Source: Pampus argenteus
Taxonomy: Eukaryota; Chordata; Actinopteri; Scombriformes; Stromateidae
NCBI GenBank assembly: GCA_036937835.1
Contig: CM072870.1
Location: 16,091,501 to 16,155,500, forward strand
DNA: 64,000 nucleotides
Direction: 5' to 3'
Part shown: one piece after another, positions 9,701-21,700 of the stretch
How positions within the stretch are numbered: position 1 is the stretch's first letter
Layout of the letters: every line of letters begins with the position of its first letter
Translations under genes and position numbers: made by a program
The notes under the pieces: generated by a model
Told to the model about the DNA's origin: nothing
The model's input: only the letters and a program-made list of their open reading frames with translations
Database searches by the model: none

Positions 9701-12700
9701 TTATTAAGCAGATTAGATCCTGGCTTGACACTGCAGTCATCCGGGTCCAGGACACGGCAAGGCCCGGCACAGTGTAATAGCAGTGAGACCGCAGTGTATT
9801 TGTCTGTCAAGAGTTATTGTTGTGCATATGCGTCCATGTGTGTCATTCACACAAAGCCGGATTATAGAGGAGAAAGGTTTGTTTGGTTTATTCAGACAGT
9901 CCACTGATCCCTCTCGACATAACTACAACTGTTTTTCTCTTTTCTTCTCCCCTCCTAAGCCATCTCTCGCTCCCTCTCTGTTGTTATTGGTCAACTGTGT
10001 GAAAGCGATAGGAGGCAGTTAAGGAGGGAGGAGGAGCGGGTGGTCTGTTTCTGTTTTTCGCGGATCAGCTCTCTCTGTAGTGAGATTTCTTTGAAGCGTG
10101 TTGTTCCTTCATCATCACAGCAGCCTCTCTACCTGTGCATGTAGCAAACATGACTGGCAGATCCCAGTTTAACTCACTTAGATGTTAACACAAATGTTAA
10201 CTTGATTTCAAGACAGAGCTGGATCCAGGTTTTCCTAATACATCATGTCATGCTCACTGGCTGGGAAATGTGCATACTAAGGAGTTTAAAAATAGAACAA
10301 GGGAAGGGGAACATTTCAGTTTTTATTAACTTTTTTCTTTAATTTGCTCATATGGCTGAAATTCTTATTTTGATACAACAAATTAAATCTTGCTAGGTAC
10401 CTAATTCACTGCTGAGCATTATAGCATGTAAATATACCTGCAAATGTAATTTCGGACCTGTTAGATGCTAGTTTGGGCATTGCTCTTAAAAATCCCTGTT
10501 AGCGATACACAGTCTGTGCATGACTTGTAGCTTCAGCAGTGTGTTTACTTCATCAGTTCTGTAGGGGTAACACCGGTAGCCTGCCAGGTACTGCCAATCA
10601 AACAAGCCCCCGTAATACCTATTTTCATTTTAATAACACATAACTGATAACAATACATTTAAAAAACTCTCTTGATTTCTTCCCGATTTTTACTGCCAGG
10701 TTTCCAGGTTAATGCAATGACTACACCCTCTGTGTCTCTTTTTCCTTTTGTTTGGCATTATATATCCTACATGCACACACAAAAACTCACAACACAGAGT
10801 TTTTAATGTATTATATTTGAAAATAACCAGACACAGATCACAACAAATCTGAATACTGTTAGGGCATGTTATGTTGGGCTTTGGTCTGGTGGTAGGATTT
10901 TGTGATGAACTCTTAGTTCTTAGAGGAGACTTCAGCTGAAAAATGCTGAAAATCCTTGTTGTGGATTTTCTGCTGCATCATGTTTAATGTCATCGCTGTC
11001 AAGTTACCTATTAGGTGAAGCCGCTGTGGTTGCTAAGTGTGGATATAAGGAAGGACATTACAATGACTTGCATTCATTTCCTGCAGACTTATCCTAAACC
11101 TTAACATAACCCTAAATGTACCTTAACTTTAAACCAAGTCTTCATCCAAAAGTCAATGATTTACACAACACTGTGTAAACAGATTCATGTCCCCAGAATG
11201 TGATGTATACCTAGTATATACACACACCCACATTGATACACAGCTACAGATGGTATTCATATTATTATGTGTCTTGTATCTGCATCCTTGTCCATCATTC
11301 TATTACACCTACACTGTTTACCAGGTCTGTTATGCAGTGACTCACACATTTATCACTATAGTGAAATCTGTCTCTGTTGGAATCCATTTCTTTCTCTGTG
11401 TCTATTTTGTTTCCATCTGGTTTCTGATTGGCTAAAGGTCCCTTGTCTCCAGATATGGATGCCAGCTATGGCGGAGGACTGTTGGATATGGTGAAGGGAG
11501 GAGCCGGGAAGTTCTTCAGTAACTTCAAAGACAACCTTAAGGACACGCTGAAAGACACATCCACCAAGGTCATGCATCAGGTTGCCACGTAAGTCACTGC
11601 TGTCTTCAGACATACTGTATGTAGCAACTGCGTAACTCCCATTATAAACTGCATGTTCGCTGCACATTTTCACAATACATATCAAACATCAAACATTTTT
11701 TCTGGCTCAAATGACATATCTTTTTTATAACAGTGTAAAATAGCTATAGAAGTGAAACAGAAACAGCAGTGTGAATGGAAAGAGGTAAGAGGGAGGCAGC
11801 AGAGTCTGGCACGGCTCGGTCCTCACAGTGTGTTTGTGCACAGGCATCTGCACTGGGCAGCACAAAGGGGCCTCTGTACTGTCATACAACACACACACAC
11901 ACAACCACAGAGCTTCTCTCACTATTGACTCAGCAACTTTGATAGTGATTATTCTTCTCTTGTGTCTCCCCTCCTCTGCTGCTCACATCTTGGTGAACTC
12001 CCTCTCTCCTGTCCTGCCCTCTCCTGTCCTGCCCTCTCCTCTCCTCTCCTCTCCTCTCCTCTCCTCTCCTCTCCTCTCCTCTCCTCTCCTCTCCTCTCCT
12101 CTCCTCTCCTCTCCTCTCCTCTCCTCTCCTCTCCTCTCCTCTCCTCTCCTCTCCTCTTCTCTTTGCTGTCTATTACTCCTCTCCTAGCTGAATTATTCAT
12201 GACAGTTCATTGTGCCAAATGGCCAGTGCACTACTGATAGAGAAGGATTAATTTCATTAGGGCCCTGTGTGCTGTGGTGTGCGTTTGTGTGCACTATATA
12301 TGTACTGTATGTGTGAGTGGGTGGTAGCGATAATTGGGCAGAGGTACAAATATGTGCCCCAGTTTAGTATACTTCAGAACTGCTTAGACAGGTACCTGCT
12401 GTTATCTTGCACATTGAAGAGTTTATTGTGCTATTGTATGCATAATTTTAATAGCATCGTATAGAAAAGGAATGGCAATGATGATGCCTTGAATAGTATC
12501 CAAAGGATAACGGCTATACAACTGACTATCTAGTGCATCTACAGAGTGTTGCTCTGTTGTGAGGAATAAGAAAGCATTTATTAACAACACTGAGCTCAAA
12601 CTCAGATTTAAGGAATTTATTATAGAATATCAAGTTATACTGCCGACAGGGTCTAATCTCTTTGAACCAGAAGGCACCAGAAAGAGTAGACACAGATTCA

Positions 12701-15700
12701 AGCAGTTGAGGGGTCTTACATTCACACATATCTGTGCAAACCGTCACGTCCACAGCCGACATATGTTTCTCATCACCCATTGCATGATAGTACCAACTTC
12801 CTCCCATCGCCCCCCAAGACAGGTTATTAAGTTCAATGCCATTACTTAAAGAAGGGAGGGCTGACAGTTCAAGGAGATAGAGAAACAGAGAAATCATACG
12901 AATCATTAAACAAACAGAGTGAATACAAAGAAATGTGCATGATATGTACCCTTTATCAAGCCAACACACTAAACTAAGATGGTGTAAATGGTAAACTGCT
13001 AGCGTGGTTGTATACTCATACTCTCGTCTTATATAGAATAGTCAGATGCTGCAATAGTATAGAAAAACAACACTTGGTTCTCAAAAAATTAAACATACAG
13101 TGGTCGTAGGTAGTGTAGGTGATGTAAATTACTGTGTGTGTTCTGGTGATGATCCGCTCTGTCAAGTGTAAAGAAAATATTAACTTCTAAACTGAGCTAA
13201 ATTATATTAGATTATATTTTATTTCTGAAGCACAGTTGCTTATTGAGCTTTAAAAAAAAAAAAAAAAATAGTTTCAAGGTCAGTATTTTGAAGTTTTTTT
13301 TAATGCTAGGTTCAATAAATCTTATCATATGTCATGTGTTATTATTGTCATTTTTGTTTACACCGCTGGCAGTGAATGTTTTCTAGGTTAGCAAAGTTCC
13401 TGCAGGGCACTGACTATGTGTGACTTCTTAAACGGACTAGCCCATTCCTTTTATTTGACTGTAGCCATTGTAGCTCTAAAACTGAAATTCCCCTGAGCAT
13501 GCCTGATATGAGGCAAAAAAACCCTGTAAGCACAGTTGTTAAACAGACACCCCAACCACACTAGATTGGTTCCTCTCTGCTCTGTCTCATCTGTATTCTA
13601 ACCAAAAGGCTGTTGCTGAATTATTTAAAGCATGCCTGCCTGTTTGTTTACCTGGCTACATAAGCTTCCTGTTGAATCAGGAAGGTTGTGACTAAACTGT
13701 TTGAGACAATTGTGATTAGATTAATCACAATCAACAAGAAGAATCTGTATAGTGTTTAGTTTTGGCAGTGAAAGTGAGAGAAGCTATGTCAGGCCATGGG
13801 CTCATTGGGCTACAGTGCAAACATGACCAATGGCCTTCTGTTACTATTTACATTGGTTGTCAGCCTCAACTTTAAACTATTCATGATGAAGCAGACATGC
13901 TGTAAAACATCTTGCTAAAAAGTGAAAATGCTGTAAAATTGAGAATTTTGGTGAGGAACATAAGGAAATATATAAAACTCAAATGGGATGTCCATTGGGA
14001 TCTAACCCACTTACACTGTGTTTGTTTGAGTTTGTGTGTCACAAGAGATGCAGTTAGAGCACCTCTGCTCTGATGTAATCTGGCCTAAAATGGCTTCCAT
14101 GATACTGATATTTACTTCCCAGTTGGAAACATAAGCATGTGATGCTGGTGCTGCATGTGAGTATTTGCACACGTTGTATGTGTGTTTGTTGTCAGTCCTC
14201 TGCCCTCATTGTGCATATACACAGCTATACAGAGAGCCAAAAAACATTTCCAATAAGATTGAGGACAGTAGTTGGCCTTTAAGGTTTTTACTGGAGGCAG
14301 TTGTGAAACTGTGAAAACAAATTCAATGACAGTGATTATGTTTCAGAAAAAGACAAGATACCATGGACAAGAGTGGAATGAAGGTGTTGTAAAAAAAACA
14401 ATTAGAACAGTAATAAGGAAACTAGACTTACAAAAGGCAAGTTACAGAGTACTAGTAAAAGTCGACATTAGGTCCTCATAGGAAGCACAACACAAATAAA
14501 ATACATATAGCCCACAACAATAAGTTGAAAAGGAGTAAAACACATAATTGTTACATATCTCTTTCTCTGTAGTCAGACAATAAACACAGAGATTTCTCCA
14601 AATAACAATGCAGGAAAATGTTAAATCATAACAAAATGTATGCCAGTCTGTAGGTGTCACGATAACCAAGTTCTGTTTTTTATTACTTTGCTCAATCAAA
14701 AGGCAAATGGTGGATGTTCCTTAGTCACACAGAAGTTAATTTGTTTAACATAACTTAGTTTTTTTTTAATCATCATACTTCATTATTGAATGAAATGCAA
14801 AAAAAAAAGAAGAAAAGTGTCAGATTTGCTCTTCTTTCTGGTGTCCTTCTCATTTCAGTCCATGTATAACACCTTGCAGTGCTCTTCAATTATCAGCCAC
14901 TCTATCCTCAAGAGGTCAGGGAAAGCTTATTTGCATACTCCATGTCTATTGGCCATGACCATTTAAACCTGACCTGCCACTCTCCTCTAATAATAAAGGC
15001 TATTTCAGGAGAGTAGCGGGTAAAGCCAGAGATTTACTCAACACATTACCAATATCTTGTAGAAATTTCAGCTCCCTGATTTGGTTCAGATACCATAGAG
15101 TATATTTCTTTCTAGACTTTATGTTCTTTAAACATTTGTTTAGTAGCTTTTAAAAGAGTATAGCTACTTGTTTTGTTTTAGAAGTGTCTTTCTTGTCACT
15201 GTTTTGGACCTTCAGTCTGGATTTCACTTTGGGATAAACACAGAATTGGATTAAAATAGAAACCTGAACTGTGGTCCAATTACTTCATTATGGAGGGCTT
15301 ACAGACACGGCGGCAGTCTCCTCCCACCTTTCACACTGATGGATTTAACAGGATTGTTTGTCTCTAGGCAGCACACAGCACTGAAATAGTATAAAACATT
15401 AAGGTATTTGGAAATGCCATGGTTTCTGTAGGTCTTTAAAAGTCTTTACAGAGGTCTGAGGTTCTTGCCTGCTAGATAAAGTAAATTAGTTATAACTTTT
15501 TTTTTTGCCTGTCAATACTTTATACAAATTTCAAGTGAGACTTGTGTGACAGTGATGTAGGAAGGTGTTAAATCATTTTTTGTGGTGTTTCAGTCAGCAC
15601 CATCAGACCTGTAGCAAACACTGTTGGTTCTGCTCACTACAGTGGCTAGGTCATGTTAACTGATTCATTATTTTACAATTATATTGTAACATATATTGGA

Positions 15701-18700
15701 CATTCAAGCACAATATTTAAAAAAAAAATGCATTTACTTTGAACATTACATATGGTATTATTACATACAGTAAGTATAAAGAAAATCCCAAGACACAATG
15801 CTCTCAGTCTGCAGCAGACTAGTTGAGTAGCATTACATGGCCAGGACTAGATTGTATCAGGGCCATATGGCACTCCTCCATGACCACACAGAGATGACTG
15901 GCCCAGATCAGAATGGCTCTGGGGATTTTCACAGTAGGCAACAAGTTGACTCAGTTTGATACACATTAACCTACTAATGATAATTGCAGTACTACAGTAA
16001 TATGACTACAGACCGTTTGCTTCTGCTGGGTAAAAAACAGTAGTAGCAACAGTGGTCTACATATTTGTGTGTGTGCTGCAGCTGCTAACAGAGTAAAAAA
16101 AACAACAACAAATCTCCATATGGAATAGCTAAATCTGGTAATGAAAGTCAATGCTGCTCAAATAAAAAAGGCACGTATGGTTTTCCTTTGATCCCAGGCA
16201 GTTCAGCCTAGTGTGGTGAGTTTAAAAATGAAAAAAAAAAACAAAAAAAAAAACAAACAGCCAGACAGATGAAAGCGTCTGCTGTGAAGCCTGTTGAGTC
16301 GAATTACATGATATGCATGACATGCAGCCTGATGCACTGACAGCAAAAGGTGGATGAACCAACCGAATGCTTGAATTGTTTGAAAACAGTCAACATATAT
16401 GCCTGTTGTATCTGATATTCTGTCCATCAGAGAGATTTAGTTAAATTTCACAAATGCACAAATTTCACCCCTCACATCTTTATCACTGTTAATATTGCTG
16501 ATGGTAGTCATAGCTTTGGCTTGCAGTCTTTTTCTCTTCCTAATGCTCTTCCTTTGCGCTGTGCTCTGAAAATTGCATGAAGAAATTGTCTTCAAAGGTT
16601 TCTTTCTTTGTTACAGGTACACTAAAGGGGAGCTGGACATTGCCTACATCACATCACGGATCATAGGTAAATAAATATAGTTGTAGCTGTGTATAATAAT
16701 CAGAAGTATTAAACAAAGGCAAAGCCACATCGTTAAAATAAAAATCCTATTGAGTTAAACTTGTAGTAGTAATTCGAAGTAAACTTTGTAGATACAAGGT
16801 GTAAAGTGCACAGTATCCTCATAGTATAATGGAATGAGAGGTCTAATAATATAAAACTGTAATAAAATCTACACATATAAACAAAGACACAGATAAACAA
16901 ACGCTTGCACCCTCAGCTTTTCCTCTGTCCTCCTCTCTTATTCTCACATTGCTTACAGCGTTTCATGCTCATCAGTGTGGAGCAACAGTGTGCCCTTTAG
17001 AGGACATAGTCAGCTGGACATTTGTCACCTGAGGGCTTCTATCCCATCATTCATTGTATGCAACCACAGATAGCCATGCTTGAATGTGGACCTACTCTTC
17101 ATATTTCTAATGTCACTTTTTGCAGAATAATAGTAGAGTAGAAGGATAAAAGCCTGTACGCCTGGTAATATATATTATGTGTGTAAACATCTGTAACATC
17201 AGTGTATGGAACTATTACAATCATCTTGTCTAGCTGCTGAAATATGGATGTTATTTTTTTTTTTACAGTGATGACCTATCCAGCGGAGTCAGTGCAGATT
17301 GGCTACCAGAACCATGTAGAGGACATCCGATCCTTCCTCGATAGTCGCCATGCCGACCACTACACAGTCTTTAACCTATCACAGCGCAACTACCGCGGCG
17401 CCAAATTCTCCAACCGGGTGGGTGCTATATTGCCTCATGAAGCCATTACCGATTTACTAGTTTGTAACTACCTGTTAGTCGTTACAACACCATTGTCACC
17501 CCATTTATTATTACAACACTAGAGTGAGATATGAGGACTACTGTTAACTGACTATTTATGTCTTGTCTATGTTTTAATTAGGGACTGTCACTACATAAAC
17601 ATCCGGAGTAAAGCCCCTAATTAGATTTCCCCAAATAGGCTATGATTGCTATGAGTCCTCTGTCATTAAAGCTACAGTAAGACGTTTTTTTTTCCATGCA
17701 AGGGCGAGAAAACAACCCTCATCAGAGCCCTGACATGCCATTAGCTTATCAGGCTTTTGTGTGTGTCCAGTCACACTATTTTATTACTCATTAGCTCACT
17801 CCACGTAATGAGAGAAATATAACATTGTTTGAAGTGGCTATAATCAAATTTTTTTTTATCAACAATGGCTGGCTCCCATGACTATTGATATGTGAAAAAG
17901 GTTGCTTGTAGCTAAAAAGAGAGTGAATCGTATATTTACATTCACCAGGTGGACATTAGCACAACAACATAACCAAAAGAGTCAAGTAGTTGCAGAAAAG
18001 ACATTACATGTCTTAGGATCTCGGTTCCTCCCTCTAACCTAAGCCAACATTAGAATTAAACCTAACAGAAAATAAAGCTGTGAAAACAGGACTACCAGAC
18101 CCATCAAAAAAAAAAACAACAAACAAAAACAACAAAAGCAGAAATCTCAATCATGTAGGTCACAAACACAAACTGCTGCTATAGCCAAAAGAGAATGAGC
18201 CAAAGTTCCTTCCCCCTTTTACTTAGGTTTCTCTCAATCAGAGTGGGAAGCATCTACAGAACAAGGAAGTAAAACAATAAGGTGAAAGTGGCTGAAAGCT
18301 TCAAAGAGCTCCAGAGTTGGCTGTTGTTTCTCAGTGGGATCAGCAGTACTAAGTGAACAGCAACCAATTCACATTATAGGGTCATTTTAATTTCTTTATA
18401 TCAAAAAAGTAAGTTTGTTGTTCTATTGGGTGCTATAAAAAAATCAGTAATAAATCAGTGCTGATAATCATTTTAAATTATATTTTTTGCAATATACAGT
18501 ATATCTCCTGTAGATCATGACAGCAATAGCTCTTGTGTGGAAAGATGGCTTAAATTAAAATAAATGATTTATGGATTCTTATAATTGTAACAGCTGAAAA
18601 AAATTAAAACATGTATTTTGAATGTGAATGCTCTTGTATGCTTCTTTAGTTTTTATGCTTATTGTGACTGTCCTCAGCTTGAGTTCTTGGCTCATGTTGT

Positions 18701-21700
18701 TCAGTTTTTTGCACAGTTGGATTTAGAAGTGGGATCTGTATAGATAAAAGACTGCCACCCTCTGGCAGATGCATTCAAGGAAGCTCAGGAATCAAGCTGA
18801 GGTTAACATGGCCCCCTGTCTGCTCATGGAAGTTGGTGTATCTGATGAGTCATGACAACTGGCCTGTTGTGTTGCCCTGGTGCTGCAGTGCTGTTGCTAA
18901 CCTTCACTTCTCGTTTCTCCCCCCTCCTACTATCATGTCTTTCTGTGGTTTTCCAACTCTTCCTCTCTTGCTTTATTTTTCCGTTTCCCCTCTTGTCTCT
19001 CCTCTTTGTCTGTCTGCCTTCCTTTGCACTTTTGTGTTTCCGCTCTGCCTCTTCTCCGCCCTCTCTCTGGATGTATCTGTTTCTCTCTATGTCCCTGGTT
19101 TTCCCTCATTCTTCGTCCCTTTCTTAATTCCTGCATTGACTCTTTTCTAGGTTTCAGAGTGTAACTGGCCTTCTCGCCAGGCTCCCAGCCTCCACAACCT
19201 GTTTGCTGTGTGCAAGAACATGCACAACTGGCTCAAACAGAATCCCAAAAATGTGTGCGTCATCACCTGCTCAGTAAGAGGACGCTTGCATATTCTTCTC
19301 ATATTCATACCCATCCTTCATTTAATTATCATTGATTGTCTGGACTCCGGTCGATACAAGTGTTGCCAAGTTTTCCCAAATGATTTGGATTTACAGGCCT
19401 CTCATAAATTATCCTCACTTTTATACTGCTATCATTGTATGTTACAGTGTTGCTCCAAGTTTATTATAAAACATGGACAGGCATTATTGATGAATAGGGA
19501 CTTGTTTTTATTGTCTCATGACACAGCCCTATCAAGTTGTTTTGACCATGTTTAGATTGTTTGTGACCCAAGCTCAGCATATGAAATAAGCTGCCAGCTA
19601 CCCTTAGTTTCCACTCTAATGTATTTAACTGCACACTGATTAATTTTTATATTTTATTGCTACACAGACTCAGCTTGACTGTTTCATTAATTCAAACCTG
19701 TTTGGAAAAAGAGGTTTTATTTGTATGATGATTATACTAAAAAATGTTCATGTAACTAAACCTGTTGCCATCTTGTTTTTCTCCTACATAAAAATCAAAC
19801 AAAGGCTACAATACCACAAGGACCAGGAATGACTTATAGTCTTTCCTATTTCTTTGCTCTTCCTTTCCTCTCAGCGTTGTCATCCGTGGATGCTGGAGTC
19901 TTCCTTGTTTCCAAATATTATAAAACACAGCTTGGAGCTTGCAAAACTGTTTCTGTTTAGTTCCTATCAGTCCTGTTAGTTTCTCCACCTCTGTTGTTGC
20001 TTGGCAGCTGGTCTTTTGAAAAAAAAAAGAAAAGAAATGAACTCCCCCTGAAGAAGTAGAAGAGAGTAACATTGTAGTCCTCAGGTTGGCCTTAGAATTT
20101 CAAGTTGAGTTTCAGTGTTCATGATGTCCATGTATATATTTCAAGCATAGCTAAAACTCCTAATGCAAATGTTTTGCATTACAAACACTAGTGCAGTGCA
20201 AAGAAACTGGCCTTACTGTCTGTTCTAATCCAATGACAGCAATACTGTACACTGGCATCAAATGAAGCGTGTTATTGCCAAGTTCCTGTGGTTTGGTTGT
20301 GGCTTGGCAAACTGCTCCATCTTGCATAATCTCCACCAAACGGTTCCTTTCTAAAAAAAACTGTTTTCTCTGATTCAGATCACAAGAATGTTTTTGTCTC
20401 CCTGTAACCTTAAATGAACTCCGAAATGAATTTAAAGGAGTTAACACATTCAGTAAACAACAGAATCTCTACTGCAACTTACACTTATTATTTGCCCCAT
20501 TGTGCATGAATTATCCAGAATGCACTTAAAGTATAATTATATTGTATAAAATTCTTTATAAGTTGTGACTTAAAGTTAAGTAGCTTTTAATAACTTTAGC
20601 AGAGTTGGAGTTACAGTGCAGCGCTACAGCTACAGCAAGCATTCAGAAAGTTTGACTCAGATTACACTTTTAGAATTGCTGTAGTGAAAGAGAGAGAGGA
20701 CCAAGAAGTGTGTTAAAATAGATTAGAAGAAACAAAGGTGTCTGCCTTATGTGCTTTTAGGATGGTCGTGCCACTTCGGGTGTTTTGGTTTGTGCCATGT
20801 TCTGCTTCTGCCACCTCTTCAACAACCCAGTTCCTGCCATGCAGCTGCTCAGCGCCAAGAGACCTGGCTCTGGCCTTTGGCCCTCACACCGCAGGTTTGC
20901 ATCCTTTAACATGTGTTTATGCATGTGGGTGTGGCAGAAAAAAAAGAAAGACAAGAGGGGAAATGGCACAGAAAGAAAGAGAAAGAACCAGAAACTCACA
21001 TCAATGTGGCTTTAGACCACATTTTATCACCTCCACACAACTCCCTCCTTCCTATTTCCTCTCTTGTTAAATGTCCATTTTTTTAAACTTTCTAGTAAAG
21101 TGAGTTGCCAATGAGTTGGGAGTAAAGTAGAATAATAGATAAAGGTTACTCATCAGTGGTTTATGTGTGGTTTATCCAACCTCTATCCTCGTACCTCCAG
21201 AGAAGACAAGGCAGTTTTCTTCTATTTCTATTTCTATTTCTTCTTCTATAGAAGCTGCTATAGGTGACAGGCTACTAAAGAAAAGTAGACAACATATATA
21301 GCAACAGAGCAGCCAACAGCTCATCCCCCTCAGTCTAAGCATTAATCTTTAGCTACAGAGCTGGCACACTTTCAAGGGCAGACTTTTTATTACTTTGCCA
21401 GCCAGTAACTGTAGTATTTATTAATACATATTCATTGAAGATTGTTATCATGAGAAAAGTAATGAGTGCAAGTTGAGTGCAAATTTATGGAAATAGCTGC
21501 ATTAACATAATTCTGGACCTAAAGTGCTCACACTCCTTAAATTGATTTGTGTCCACTTATCAGTGTGTTTCACTAACTTCTCTAACTGTTCTGTGATTGT
21601 TTGGTTGTTACAGCTATACTACTATACTGTGGTTTATGTTAAAAAAACATTTATGTACAGTATAACCAGAAAAACTAAACTATGACAATCATTCTTTGTC

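Larger units (their letters stand above)
6358..11452 (+). other. dnajc6: dnajc6 intron 1 (5.1 kb)
   Basis: Bounded by GTAAGA and CCAG. It is mostly AT-rich and contains an (AT)n run near 6717-6740, a 15-bp hairpin (6935-6972), a G-rich stretch (7640-7715) and an interspersed repeat (9243-9480). It also has a CT-rich, CpG-containing segment near 9930-10130 that might be an internal promoter. No further exon was recognised. Confidence 0.8.
11589..16616 (+). other. dnajc6: dnajc6 intron 2 (5.0 kb)
   Basis: Contains a (CA)n run near 11889-11902, a 124-bp CTCCT pentanucleotide array (12034-12157), a candidate solo LTR on the - strand (12535-12970) and otherwise AT-rich sequence with no recognised exon. 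Confidence 0.8.

Noticed and set aside
11828..12237. Frames of 83-119 codons full of Leu-Leu-Ser-Ser-Pro or Arg-Gly-Glu-Glu
   Set aside because: They are translations of the CTCCT pentanucleotide array.
12526..12969. 147-codon - strand frame in dnajc6 intron 2
   Set aside because: No recognisable protein. The block looks more like LTR-type noncoding sequence with poly(A) signals.
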